Positions 33,082 to 42,037 of a stretch of 64,000 nt of DNA are shown piece by piece. Source of the DNA: Candidatus Accumulibacter proximus. Lineage in GTDB: Bacteria > Pseudomonadota > Gammaproteobacteria > Burkholderiales > Rhodocyclaceae. Where the stretch lies: assembly GCA_016709675.1 (NCBI GenBank), contig JADJMH010000009.1, positions 124,001 through 188,000 on the forward strand, read 5' to 3'. The stretch's first letter is position 1. Every line of letters begins with the position of its first letter. A program made the position numbers and the translations under genes. Under the pieces are notes generated by a model that ran no database searches, was not told where the DNA came from, and saw nothing but the letters and a program-made list of their open reading frames with translations.

Positions 33082-35567
33082 TGTTGAACGGGAAATCCGG
33101 CAAGGCCGGTCTTGCGGGCTGGCGGCTTTTCTGCCTGAGCTTTTTGGCGGCGCTGCTGCTGGCCGGCTGCGCCGCCCAGAACGCCTATCGGGAGGGGCAG
33201 ACGCTGCTTGCCGAAAACCAGGTCGACGCCGGACTGGCCAAGATCCAGGAAGCGCTGGTGCTCGATCCCGCTTCCGCCGAGTATCGCATCGCCTATGTGC
33301 GAGCCCTGGACCGCGAGATCAATGCCAGCCTCGGCCGGGCCGAGCGCGCGCTGATCGAATTGCGCTACGCCGACGCCGAGGCGGCCTACCGCCGCGTGCT
33401 CGCGCTGCAGCCCAGCAATGACCGGGCGCTGGCCGGCCTGAAGCTGATCGAAACCGCCCGCCGGCACGACATCCTGTACCAGGAAGCCGAAGCCGCCTGG
33501 GCGAAGAAGGACGTCGACGGCGCACTGGGCCGGCTGCGCGCCATTCTGGCGGTGAACGGCAAACACGAGCGCGCACTGGCCCTGCAGAAGCGGATCGAAG
33601 AGGCCACCGCCCAGATGGCCAAGGCGTCGGCCCTGACCGCCGCATTCCGCAAGCCGATCACCATCGAATTCAGGGACACCCCCCTGAAGATGGTTTTCGA
33701 AGTGATCTCCCGCACCGCCGGACTCAACTTCGTCTTCGACAAGGACGTGCGCGCCGACCAGAAGACCACCATCTTCCTCCGCAACAGCACCATCGATGCA
33801 GCGGTCAACGTCCTGCTGCTCACCAACCAGCTCGAACAGCGCGTACTCGATGGCAACTCGATCCTGATCTACCCGAACACGCCGGCCAAGCAGAAGGAAT
33901 ATCAGGCGCTGACGGTCAGGACCTTCTACCTGGCGAATGCAGATGCCAAAACCGTTGGCGCCACGCTCAAGACGATCCTCAAGAGCAAGGACATCGTCGT
34001 CGACGAGAAGCTCAACCTGGTGATGATCCGCGACAGCCTCGAGGCGATCCGCCTGGCGGAAAAGCTGGTGGCGCTGCAGGACGTGCCCGAACCCGAGGTG
34101 ATGCTCGAAGTCGAGATCCTCGAAGTCAAGCGCTCGCGTCTGCAGGCGCTCGGGATCAACTGGCCGGACGCCATTGCCCTGCGGCCGCTGCCGCTGGAGG
34201 GGCTGACGGTGAACGACCTGCGCAACCTCAACTCGTCGACCATCGGCGCCACGGTCGGTCCGACGACCCTGCGTGCCAATCAGACCGACAGCGACGTCAG
34301 CGTGCTGGCCAACCCGCGCATCCGCGCGCGCAACCGCGAAAAGGCCAAGATCCTGATTGGCGAGCGGGTGCCGAACATCACCTCGACGATCACCGCGACC
34401 GGCTTCTCCTCCGAATCGGTGACCTACATCGACGTCGGCCTCAAGCTCGACATCGAACCGACGATCTATCTCGACAACGAAGTGGCGATCAAGGTGATGC
34501 TCGAAGTGAGCAACATCGTCGACAAGATCACCACCAAGACCGGCACGGTCGCCTACCAGATCGGCACACGTACCGCGACCAGCGTGCTGCGCCTCAAGGA
34601 CGGCGAGAACCAGTTGCTGGCCGGCCTGATCCAGGACGACGACCGGCGCAATGCGAGCAAGCTGCCGTTCCTTGGCGACATCCCGCTGCTCGGTCGGCTG
34701 TTCGGATCGCACAGCAACGAAGGGGTCAAGACCGAAATTGTGCTCTCGATCACGCCGCGCATCCTGCGCAACCTGCGGCCCGCCGAACCCTATCTGGCCG
34801 AATTCGATGGCGGCACCGAAACCAGTTTCCGTGGTCGCCCCGAGGGCGGCGGTGGCGCCGTTCCGCTGGCCGCCGGGCTTGGCGGCCGGGGCGCCGCACC
34901 GGCTCCTGCCGGCGCAGCACCTGGCGGCGGCGCAGCGCCTGGCCCGGCCGCCGCAGCGCCTGGCGCGGTTGCCGCAGCGCCTGGCGCCGCGCCGGCAGCG
35001 GCCGTGGGGCAGAACAACCCGGCCTCGTCGCTGCAGCCGGTCGCCTCGCCGCAGGGCGCGGCGGTCGATCCTCTGCTCGCCTCGCCAGCCGGCGGTACGG
35101 CTGTCGGCGGCGCGACCTTGCCCCCCGGCACCCAGGCAGCCGCCCAGGTGGGCGGATCGGCGCAGCTTCTCTGGCAGGGTCCGGCCCAGGCCAGAGTCGG
35201 TGACACCTTTGCGTTGCAGTTGGTGATGCAGGCCGATCAGCCGGTGGTCAGCGTGCCCCTGGCGATCGGTTTTGACCCTCGTCTGCTGCAGGTGGCCAAC
35301 GTCAACGAAGGCGGCTTTCTCAAGCAGGGTGGCGCGCAGACCAGCTTCAGCTTTCGCGTTGACCCGGCCGGGCAGGTGCTGATGACCGCCACCCGCGCGG
35401 GTAGCGGCGGTGCCAGCGGCGCCGATGCGATTGCCACGATCGAATGGCGGGCGCTCGCGGCTGGTGGCGGGCGTATCGATCTGATCACCATTGCGCCGGT
35501 CGGGTCGGGCGGGGCGACGATCAACGCCGTCCTCCCGGCAGCGCATGCCTTGACCATTGCCCCGTGA
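33081..35567 (+). CDS. gspD: Outer-membrane secretin with C-terminal cohesin-like domain
   Basis: An 828-residue GspD/PilQ-type secretin from a GTG start preceded by GGAGGAG. Lipobox LLLAGC (~28-33); TPR-like repeats (~35-165); a secretin N1-type domain (ITIEFRDTPLKMVFEVISRTAGLNFVFD); and the secretin core (ERVPNITST...LPFLGDIPLLGRLFGS, ~415-555) with TEIVLSITPRIL. An Ala/Gly/Pro linker leads to a cohesin-like domain (~695-828; QARVGDTFALQLVMQADQPVVSVPLAIGFDPRLLQVANV). The tail should be at or outside the pore, suggesting cargo recognition or surface retention. Confidence 0.9.
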   Translation: MLNGKSGKAGLAGWRLFCLSFLAALLLAGCAAQNAYREGQTLLAENQVDAGLAKIQEALVLDPASAEYRIAYVRALDREINASLGRAERALIELRYADAEAAYRRVLALQPSNDRALAGLKLIETARRHDILYQEAEAAWAKKDVDGALGRLRAILAVNGKHERALALQKRIEEATAQMAKASALTAAFRKPITIEFRDTPLKMVFEVISRTAGLNFVFDKDVRADQKTTIFLRNSTIDAAVNVLLLTNQLEQRVLDGNSILIYPNTPAKQKEYQALTVRTFYLANADAKTVGATLKTILKSKDIVVDEKLNLVMIRDSLEAIRLAEKLVALQDVPEPEVMLEVEILEVKRSRLQALGINWPDAIALRPLPLEGLTVNDLRNLNSSTIGATVGPTTLRANQTDSDVSVLANPRIRARNREKAKILIGERVPNITSTITATGFSSESVTYIDVGLKLDIEPTIYLDNEVAIKVMLEVSNIVDKITTKTGTVAYQIGTRTATSVLRLKDGENQLLAGLIQDDDRRNASKLPFLGDIPLLGRLFGSHSNEGVKTEIVLSITPRILRNLRPAEPYLAEFDGGTETSFRGRPEGGGGAVPLAAGLGGRGAAPAPAGAAPGGGAAPGPAAAAPGAVAAAPGAAPAAAVGQNNPASSLQPVASPQGAAVDPLLASPAGGTAVGGATLPPGTQAAAQVGGSAQLLWQGPAQARVGDTFALQLVMQADQPVVSVPLAIGFDPRLLQVANVNEGGFLKQGGAQTSFSFRVDPAGQVLMTATRAGSGGASGADAIATIEWRALAAGGGRIDLITIAPVGSGGATINAVLPAAHALTIAP

Positions 35568-35570
35568 ACG

Positions 35571-36104
35571 ATGAAGCGGCCGCTGGCGTTTCCTCCGTTC
35601 CTTGTCGAGACCCGGCGGCGGCGGGCGGCTGGCCGCCGGGCGCGAGGCTTTTCGCTGATCGAACTGCTGATCACGCTGGCGGTTGTCGCCGTCCTCGCCG
35701 GAGTGGTCGTTCCCGTCGCCCAGACGGCAATGCAGCGCAGCAAGGAGCAGGACCTGAGATTTGCCCTGCGCGAACTGCGCAGCGCCATCGACCTCTACAA
35801 GAAAGCCAGCGACGAGGGGCGCATCCGCAAGTCGATTGCCGATACCGGCTACCCGAAGAACCTGCAGATCCTGGTCGATGGCGTAGAGGATTTGCGCGAT
35901 CCCAAGCAGCGCAAGATCTACTTCCTGCGGCAGATTCCGCGCGATCCGATGCATCCTGGCGCCGCGGTGCCGGCGGCTGATACCTGGAGCCTGCGCGCCT
36001 ACGCCAGCGAGCCCGACAATCCTCAGCCAGGCGATGACGTGTACGACGTGCATTCGAAATCGACCGGCATCGGGCTGAACGGCATCCCCTACCGCAAATG
36101 GTGA
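35571..36104 (+). CDS. Pseudopilin, GspG/GspH-like
   Basis: A 177-residue pseudopilin: leader ending RARG/FSLIELLITLAVVAVLAGVVVPV, then a long helix (RFALRELRSAIDLYKKASDEGR) and a small C-terminal domain (KIYFLRQIPRDPMHPG, DDVYDVHSKSTGIG). It is the first of three minor pseudopilin-like genes following the secretin, 3 bp after its stop. Confidence 0.85.
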   Translation: MKRPLAFPPFLVETRRRRAAGRRARGFSLIELLITLAVVAVLAGVVVPVAQTAMQRSKEQDLRFALRELRSAIDLYKKASDEGRIRKSIADTGYPKNLQILVDGVEDLRDPKQRKIYFLRQIPRDPMHPGAAVPAADTWSLRAYASEPDNPQPGDDVYDVHSKSTGIGLNGIPYRKW

Positions 36105-36541
36105 GGATCAGGAGTCCGCAGGCGCAGCATGGTTCCCTGGGCGCCGTCTCGGGCCGCCGGGCGGGCCTGGTCGGACGCGGGTTCACGCTGATCGAACTGC
36201 TGGTCGTGCTGTCGATCATCGCCCTGCTGCTGACGCTTGCCGTGCCGCGGTACATCCACAGCGTGGACGTTGCCAAGGAAGCCGTACTCAGTGAGAATCT
36301 GCATCTGGTCCGCGAAACGATCGACAAATTCTACGGCGACAAGGGCCGCTATCCCGAGAGTCTCGAGGAACTGGTCAGCGAACGATACCTGCGTTCACTG
36401 CCCCGCGACCCGATCACCGACAGCACCAGTACCTGGAAGATCATTCCCCCCGAAACCCCTGAGGCCCAGGGCAACGTCTACGATATCAAGAGCGGCGCAG
36501 CCGGAAACACCCGTGATGGCCGGCCCTTTGCGGAGCTCTAG
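36098..36541 (+). CDS. Pseudopilin, GspG-like
   Basis: A 147-residue pseudopilin with peptidase site VGRG/FTLIELLVVLSIIALLLTLAVPRY and a G-type domain (LVRETIDKFYGDKGRYPESLEELV, LPRDPITDSTSTWKI, NVYDIKSGA). It overlaps the previous gene by 7 bp. Probably a minor pseudopilin; which of the GspG-like proteins is the major subunit cannot be decided from sequence. Confidence 0.87.
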   Translation: MVRIRSPQAQHGSLGAVSGRRAGLVGRGFTLIELLVVLSIIALLLTLAVPRYIHSVDVAKEAVLSENLHLVRETIDKFYGDKGRYPESLEELVSERYLRSLPRDPITDSTSTWKIIPPETPEAQGNVYDIKSGAAGNTRDGRPFAEL

Positions 36542-36543
36542 CG

Positions 36544-37251
36544 ATGTCGCGCGATCGTCCTGTCACGTGCGCCGGTCGCCAGCACGCCGGTTTCACCTAC
36601 CTGGTGCTGATGATCCTGGTCGCCATTCTGGCCCTGGCGACCAGCGCGACAGTGATGCTGGGCAGCGTCGCCCAGCGGCGTCAGGCGGAGCAGCGCCTGC
36701 TCGAGGTCGGCGACCTTTATCGCCAGGCGATCACCAGCTATCTCAACAGCAGCCCGGCGGGCAACCGCAGCTACCCCGGCTCGCTCAGCGACCTGCTCAA
36801 GGATCCGCGCTATCCTGGCATTCGTCGTCACTTGCGGCAGCTTTACCCGGACCCGATCACCGGCAAGAAGGAATGGGGTGTGGTACCGGCGCCCGGCGGC
36901 GGGATCATGGCGGTGCATAGTCTGTCCGAAGCCAAGCCGATCAAGACTGCCGGTTTCGCAGCCGAGAACCAGTTGTTCGAAGGAAAACTGCGCTACTCGG
37001 AATGGGCCTTCGGCGCTCTGGCGATGCCCGCTGCCGGAGGCAGGGCACCCGGAGTTGGCGGCGGCGCACCGGGGCCAAACGCGGCCGGGATTCCACCGCA
37101 GGGTCCCGGCTTCCTGCCGGCGCAAGCGCCCGCGCTGTTCCCGGGGCAGGTCCCGGCGCAAGTTCCCGGGGGCCTCCCGCCACAAACGCCAGCGTCCTCA
37201 TCAGGACAGGGTCGCGCGCCCACCGGCTCGCTGACCGCCCCGACACGCTGA
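36544..37251 (+). CDS. Pseudopilin-like protein with proline-rich tail
   Basis: A 235-residue protein whose N-terminus QHAG/FTYLVLMILVAILALATS is an atypical pilin signal (Tyr in place of the usual Glu at +5 region). It has a helical stalk (RRQAEQRLLEVGDLYRQAI) and a segment shared with GspK/GspG-type domains (YPGSLSDLLKDPRYPGIRRHL, YPDPITGKKEWG). The last ~75 residues are Gly/Pro/Ala low complexity. Lack of the usual Glu5 suggests a tip or specialised subunit. Last gene of the operon. Confidence 0.75.
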   Translation: MSRDRPVTCAGRQHAGFTYLVLMILVAILALATSATVMLGSVAQRRQAEQRLLEVGDLYRQAITSYLNSSPAGNRSYPGSLSDLLKDPRYPGIRRHLRQLYPDPITGKKEWGVVPAPGGGIMAVHSLSEAKPIKTAGFAAENQLFEGKLRYSEWAFGALAMPAAGGRAPGVGGGAPGPNAAGIPPQGPGFLPAQAPALFPGQVPAQVPGGLPPQTPASSSGQGRAPTGSLTAPTR

Positions 37252-37317
37252 GCCCGGCTGGTTCGGTCCGTGCTTTTGGTTCGCGCCGGCGGGGGAGTTT
37301 GCCTACTGTTACCGCAA

Positions 37318-38031
37318 CTATCCAATGCCGAGGTAGCGGTGCCAGATGCCGTGATCGGCGTCGAGTGCGGCCGAGCTGCCCTGCCAGACGATCTGGCCGC
37401 GCTGGATGATGGTGTGGCGGTCGGCGAGGGCGATCAGCTTCTCGACGTACTTGTCGACCACCAGGATGCTCTGTCCGGCTGCGCGCAGGCGGGTGAGGCA
37501 GGTCCAGATTTCCTCGCGCACCAGCGGCGCGAGGCCTTCGGTTGCCTCGTCGAGGATCAGCAGCCGCGGGTTGGTGACCAGCGCGCGGCCGATCGCCAGC
37601 ATCTGCTGTTCGCCGCCGGAGAGCTGGTTGCCGAGGTTTCTTGCGCGCAGCCGCAGTGGCGGGAAGAGGTCGAAGACGCGGGCCGGCGTCCACGGCTCGC
37701 GGACGCCGCGCCGGTTGGCGAAAAAGGCCAGCAAATGCTCCGCCACCGTCAGGTTGGGGAAAACCTGCCGTCCTTCCGGCACCAGCGCGATGCCGGCCCG
37801 GCCGATGCGGTCCGGCCGCCAGCCGTCGATCCGTTCGCCGGCGAAGCGGATGCTGCCGGCCTTGACCGCTTGCAAGCCGCAGATGGCGCGCAGCGTCGTT
37901 GTCTTCCCCATGCCGTTGCGGCCGAGCAGGGTGGCCGCCTCGGCTTCGGCTATCGCCAGCTCGACGCCGAAGAGGATCTGGCTGGGGCCGTAGGCCGCCT
38001 CGAGGTCGTTCACTTCGAGCAGCACGCTCAC
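37318..38031 (-). CDS. livF: Branched-chain amino acid-type ABC ATPase, LivF
   Basis: A 237-residue ATPase: Walker A LLGRNGMGKTTTLRA, Q-loop region, signature LSGGEQQMLAIGRAL, Walker B LLILDEATEGL, and the LivF-type segment IALVPEGRQVFPNLTV. The switch histidine position is occupied by LVVDKYVEKL, with Lys where LivF usually has Gln (VVEQ). Last gene of livKHMGF; overlaps livG by 4 bp. Substrate is probably a branched-chain or aromatic/carboxylic compound. Confidence 0.93.
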   Translation of the reverse strand: MSVLLEVNDLEAAYGPSQILFGVELAIAEAEAATLLGRNGMGKTTTLRAICGLQAVKAGSIRFAGERIDGWRPDRIGRAGIALVPEGRQVFPNLTVAEHLLAFFANRRGVREPWTPARVFDLFPPLRLRARNLGNQLSGGEQQMLAIGRALVTNPRLLILDEATEGLAPLVREEIWTCLTRLRAAGQSILVVDKYVEKLIALADRHTIIQRGQIVWQGSSAALDADHGIWHRYLGIG

Positions 38032-38783
38032 AGGTCATCGCCGAGGTAGGCCCGGCGCACTGCCGGGTCGGCACGCACGGCTTCCGCCGTGCCGGTGGCG
38101 ATCAGGCGGCCGTTGAGCAGCACCGAGATGCGGTCGGCAAGCCGGAAGACGGCATCCATGTCGTGTTCGACCAGCAGGATGGTGACCTGCCGGGCTAGCC
38201 GCGCGATCAGTTCGACCATCCGTTCCGACTCTTCCGGGCCGGTGCCGGCCATCGGCTCGTCGAGCAGCAGCAGCCTGGGGCGGGTGGCGAGTGCCATCGC
38301 CAGTTCCAGGGAGCGCTGTTCGCCGTGCGCGAGATTGCCCGCCACGCGGTCGCTGCAGGCGGCCAGCCCGACCTCTTCGAGAAAGCCGTGCGCTTCGTCG
38401 AACAGCCGCTGTTCGCGGCGCACCGGTTGCCAGAAGCGGAAGCTGGAGCCGGCATCCGGGCGCCCCTGCACGGCCAGCGCGACGTTGTCGAGCGCCGAGA
38501 GACCGAGGAAAACATTGCTGATCTGGTACGAGCGGGCCATGCCGGCGGCGACGCGCTGATGCATCGACAGGCGCGTGAGGTCGCGCCCGGCGAAGAACAC
38601 ACTGCCCGAATCGGGCTGCAGCGCACCGGAGATGTGCTCGATGAAGGTCGTCTTGCCGGCGCCGTTGGGCCCGATCAGGGCATGCAGTTCGCCGGTTTCG
38701 ACGATCAGATCAACCGCCTGCAGGGCGTCGACGGCGGCGAAGCGACGCGACAGCCGGCGCACTTCGAGCAGCGCCTCAGCCAC
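38028..38783 (-). CDS. livG: Branched-chain amino acid-type ABC ATPase, LivG
   Basis: About 251 residues, read from a GTG at 38783 overlapping the livM stop by 8 bp; a longer reading would enter livM out of frame. Motifs: Walker A LIGPNGAGKTTFIEH, Q-loop MARSYQISNVF, signature LAHGEQRSLELAMAL, Walker B LLLLDEPMAGTGPEE, switch VEHDMDAVF. The LivG-type N-terminus (LLEVRRLSRRFAAVDAL) is clear. Confidence 0.92.
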   Translation of the reverse strand: MAEALLEVRRLSRRFAAVDALQAVDLIVETGELHALIGPNGAGKTTFIEHISGALQPDSGSVFFAGRDLTRLSMHQRVAAGMARSYQISNVFLGLSALDNVALAVQGRPDAGSSFRFWQPVRREQRLFDEAHGFLEEVGLAACSDRVAGNLAHGEQRSLELAMALATRPRLLLLDEPMAGTGPEESERMVELIARLARQVTILLVEHDMDAVFRLADRISVLLNGRLIATGTAEAVRADPAVRRAYLGDDL

Positions 38784-39723
38784 CTGCTTTTCCGAACAGG
38801 GCGGCGACGCCGCGCGGCGTGAAGAGCACGATGCCGAGCAGCAGCAGGCCGAGCCCGATCGGCCAGTGCGGCGTGAAGCCGGCAAGCACTTCCTCCAGGC
38901 TCAGCAGTACGACCGCGCCGACGACGCCACCGTAGAGATGGCCGACACCGCCGACGATGACCATGACCAGCAGGGTGCCGGATTGAGTCCATTGCAGCAG
39001 GTTGGGGCTGGCCAGTCCGGTCAGGTTGGCGAGCAGCGCGCCGGCGAGTCCGGCCAGCGCGCCGCCGAGCGCGAAGCAGACCAGGCGGTAGCGGAAAACC
39101 GGGTAGCCGAGCGCCTCCATGCGCGTTTCGTTTTCGCGAATGGCCTGGATGGTCCGCCCGAAACGCGCTCCGGCGAGGCGGCCGAGGAAGACGACGGCCA
39201 GCGCCAGACAGCCCAGTGCAGCGTAGAACAGAGCGCTGTCGCTGCCCAGGCTGAGGCCGGCCAGCGTCATCCGGCCAGGCAGCGGCAGACCGTCGTCGCC
39301 ACCCCAGGCGCGCGCCGAGACGAACAGGTAATACGCCATCTGGGCGAAGGCGAGCGTGATCATGATGAAGTAGACCCCGCGCGTGCGCAGGCTGATGGCG
39401 CCGACCAGCAGCGCCAGTGTGCCGGCGACGAGCATCGCCAACGGCAGGGCAAGCAGCGCCTCGCTGATGCCGGCGCGCATGCAGATCGCCGCCGCATAGG
39501 CACCGGCGCCGAAGAAAGCCGCATGGCCAAGCGAGAACATGCCGCCGAAGCCGAGCACCAGATTGAGGCTGCTGGCCGCCAGGGCGAAGATCAGCAGACG
39601 GGTCGCGAAGCCGATATAGAATTCGTGGCCGTGAGCCGTCAGCGCCGGCGGCAGCGCGATCAGCGCCAGCAGCAGCGCGCCGGCGACCGGCTTGTGATAG
39701 CGGGTGGGCTGGTAGAACGCCAT
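38776..39723 (-). CDS. livM: Branched-chain amino acid-type permease, LivM
   Basis: A 315-residue permease with eight to ten hydrophobic segments and the LivM signatures LNLVLGFGGMFSLGHAAFFGAGAY, RTRGVYFIMITLAFAQ and RFGRTIQAIRENETRMEALG (the EAA-like cytoplasmic loop). The ATG at 39723 coincides with the last base of livH, so translation is coupled. Confidence 0.92.
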   Translation of the reverse strand: MAFYQPTRYHKPVAGALLLALIALPPALTAHGHEFYIGFATRLLIFALAASSLNLVLGFGGMFSLGHAAFFGAGAYAAAICMRAGISEALLALPLAMLVAGTLALLVGAISLRTRGVYFIMITLAFAQMAYYLFVSARAWGGDDGLPLPGRMTLAGLSLGSDSALFYAALGCLALAVVFLGRLAGARFGRTIQAIRENETRMEALGYPVFRYRLVCFALGGALAGLAGALLANLTGLASPNLLQWTQSGTLLVMVIVGGVGHLYGGVVGAVVLLSLEEVLAGFTPHWPIGLGLLLLGIVLFTPRGVAALFGKAGG

Positions 39724-40637
39724 CAGGCGCGAGCCGGGAAGAGGCCTTGCGGCCGGAAAAAGAGGATTGCCGCCATCAGCAGGTAGATCAGGATCGAAGC
39801 CAGCGCCGGACCGAGCGTCGATGCCGTGTCGGCCGGCAGCGTCGCGCGCAGCAGCGTCGGCAGCAGCGCCCGGCCCAGCGTATCCGCCGTACCGACGATC
39901 AGGCTGCCGACCAGCGCGCCGCGCACCGAACCGATGCCGCCAATGATGATGACGACAAAGGCGAGGATCAGGACGCTCTCGCCCATCCCCACCTGCACTG
40001 CCAGCAGCGGCCCGAGCAGTCCGCCGGCGAGCGCAGAGAGTGCTACGCCGAAGACGAATACCGCCGTGAACAGCCCCCGGACGTTGATTCCCAGGGCCTC
40101 GGTCATTTCCCGGTTGGCGGCGCCGGCGCGCACCCACATGCCGACCCGGCTTCTGGCGACCAGCAGGTAAAGCAGCACGCCGATGGCGAGACCGAAGGCG
40201 ATGATCACCAGGCGGTAAGCCGGGTAGGAGAAGCCGGCGATGTCCAGTGGGCCGGCGAGAGCTTCCGGTGCGTTCAGCATCACCGGCTGGGCGCCCCAGA
40301 CCATGCGCACGCTCTCGTTGGCGATCAGGATCAGGGCAAAGGTGGCCAATACCTGCGACAGGTGATCGCGCCGGTAGAGCCGGCGGAACAGCGACAACTC
40401 GAGCAGCAGCCCAAGCAGCGCCGTGCCCGCCACGCCGGCAGCCAGGCCGATCCAGAACGAATCGGCTGCCTGCGCGGCCGCCGCGACGAAGTAGGCGCCG
40501 ACCATGTACAGCGAGCCATGCGCCAGGTTGATGCAGTCCATGATGCCGAACACCAGGGTCAGTCCAGCCGCCAGCAGGAACAGCATGAGGCCAAACTGCA
40601 GGCCGTTGAGCGCTTGTTCGAGGATGAACTGGGTCAT
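39723..40637 (-). CDS. livH: Branched-chain amino acid-type permease, LivH
   Basis: A 304-residue permease: MTQFILEQALNGLQFGLMLFLLAAGLTLVFGIMDCINLAHG is the classic LivH start, and VRAGAANREMTEALGINV is the cytoplasmic coupling loop. It forms the membrane pore with LivM. Separated from livK by ~100 bp containing a palindromic repeat. Confidence 0.93.
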   Translation of the reverse strand: MTQFILEQALNGLQFGLMLFLLAAGLTLVFGIMDCINLAHGSLYMVGAYFVAAAAQAADSFWIGLAAGVAGTALLGLLLELSLFRRLYRRDHLSQVLATFALILIANESVRMVWGAQPVMLNAPEALAGPLDIAGFSYPAYRLVIIAFGLAIGVLLYLLVARSRVGMWVRAGAANREMTEALGINVRGLFTAVFVFGVALSALAGGLLGPLLAVQVGMGESVLILAFVVIIIGGIGSVRGALVGSLIVGTADTLGRALLPTLLRATLPADTASTLGPALASILIYLLMAAILFFRPQGLFPARA

Positions 40638-40645
40638 GGGCGCTC

Positions 40646-40716
40646 ACCGTCATTCCCGCGAAAGCGGGAATCGATTCGTTGCCTGTCACTGGATTGCCGC
40701 TTGCACGGGAACGACG
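40646..40716. repeat. Palindromic intergenic repeat (REP-like)
   Basis: Begins ACCGTCATTCCCGCGAAAGC, contains the palindrome ATTCCCGCGAAAGCGGGAAT and ends with the partly matching CGCTTGCACGGGAACGACG. It lies between livK and livH, where it may adjust relative expression. A related full-length copy interrupts the receptor gene at 51906-51993. Confidence 0.8.
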
Positions 40717-40740
40717 CTTGCGGTGTCGGCGAGCAGACTT

Positions 40741-41907
40741 TCACTTCATCCCGCACTGCCCGACATAGGCATCCGGATGATTGGTGAAAATCGTCCCAAT
40801 GCTCTTGTTGGTGACGCGGCCGCTGGCGTCCTTGCCGATCACCCGCAGGTAGTAGTTCTGTACCGGGTAATGGTTGCTGTTGAACCGGAAGTCGCCACGG
40901 ACCGACTTGAAGCGCTTGGCCTCCAGCGCCTTCTTCAGGGCCGCCTTGTCCTCGACCTTGCCCTTCACGTCACGCACGGCGGCGTCGATCAGCCGGGCCG
41001 CGTCGTAGCCCTGCGAGGCGTACAGCGAGGGCAGGCGGCCGTACTCCTTCTGGAAATCGGCGACGAAGCGCCGGTTTTCCGGGTTGTCCATGTCGTGCGC
41101 CCAGTGCGAGGAATTGAACATGCCCATCATCGCCGGGCCGACTGCCTTGATCACGTCCTCGTCGGCCGAGAAGCCTGGCGCGAAAAGCTGCGTGTCGCGC
41201 GACAGGCCGGCGGCGACGAACTGCTTGACGAAGTTGATGCCCATGCCGCCGGGCAGGAAGAAGAACAGCGCATCCGGCTTGATGGCGCGCACCTGCGCGA
41301 GTTCGGCAGCGTAGTCGAGCTGCCCGAGCCTGGTGTAGATCTCCTCGGCGACCATCCCCTTGTAGTAGCGCCGGAAGCCGGCGACGGCGTCCTTGCCGCC
41401 GGGATAGCTCGGGGTAACGATCACCACCTTCCTGAAACCCTTGTCCTCAACGTACTTGCCGATGGCTTCGTGCAGGTTGTCGTTCTGCCAGGCGACGTTG
41501 AAGAAGTAGGGGTTGCATTGTTCGCCGGCGTACTGCGACGGGCCGGCATTGGCCGAGATGTAGAAGGTCTGGTTCTCGAACACCGTCGGCCCGACAGCAA
41601 GCATGATGTTCGAGAAAACGATACCGGTCATGAAATCGACCCTGTCCTTCTTCAGGAACTTGTCGGCCATCTGCCTGGCGACGTCCGGGCTCTGCTGGTC
41701 GTCGGCGATGATCACTTCGGCCGGCAGGCCGCCCAGTTGACCATTGAGTTGCCTGATCGCCAGGTTGAAGCCGTCGCGGATGTCGACGCCGAGGCCGGCG
41801 CCGGCGCCGGAGAGCGTCGAGAGCAGGCCGACCTTGATCCGGTCCGCCGCGTGAAGCGATCCGGCGAGCAGCAGGGCGGCGGTGAAGGCTGCGACGTGAC
41901 GCAACAT
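40741..41907 (-). CDS. Periplasmic substrate-binding protein, LivK-type
   Basis: A 388-residue protein with a signal peptide (LRHVAAFTAALLLAGSLHAA) and the type I periplasmic-binding fold (IKVGLLSTLSGAGAGLGVDIRDGFNLAIRQLNGQLGG; VTPSYPGGKDAVAGFRRYY). GGAGGT lies 7 bp before the ATG at 41907. This subgroup of binding proteins also serves aromatic acids and amides, so the ligand should not be assumed to be leucine. Confidence 0.92.
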   Translation of the reverse strand: MLRHVAAFTAALLLAGSLHAADRIKVGLLSTLSGAGAGLGVDIRDGFNLAIRQLNGQLGGLPAEVIIADDQQSPDVARQMADKFLKKDRVDFMTGIVFSNIMLAVGPTVFENQTFYISANAGPSQYAGEQCNPYFFNVAWQNDNLHEAIGKYVEDKGFRKVVIVTPSYPGGKDAVAGFRRYYKGMVAEEIYTRLGQLDYAAELAQVRAIKPDALFFFLPGGMGINFVKQFVAAGLSRDTQLFAPGFSADEDVIKAVGPAMMGMFNSSHWAHDMDNPENRRFVADFQKEYGRLPSLYASQGYDAARLIDAAVRDVKGKVEDKAALKKALEAKRFKSVRGDFRFNSNHYPVQNYYLRVIGKDASGRVTNKSIGTIFTNHPDAYVGQCGMK

Positions 41908-42037
41908 CGGGACCTCCGGGAAAGTTCGCAATGGCACAGATTCTAGCTCAGGAAACGGGGCGCTGTCGGCCTCGACGCTGGCGGCTGGCGCGTGCTGCCG
42001 ATGCCGTCAGTCAGCGTGTACGGTTGGCCTTGGCCCT

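Noticed and set aside
32991..36053. A 1020-codon open frame antisense to the secretin and pseudopilin genes
   Set aside because: GC-rich antisense shadow. The plus strand carries clear secretin, cohesin and pilin motifs; the antisense product has none.
40646..40716. Riboswitch or attenuator between livK and livH
   Set aside because: The palindrome matches a dispersed repeat also found inside a coding region at 51906, so it is not a specific regulatory RNA.
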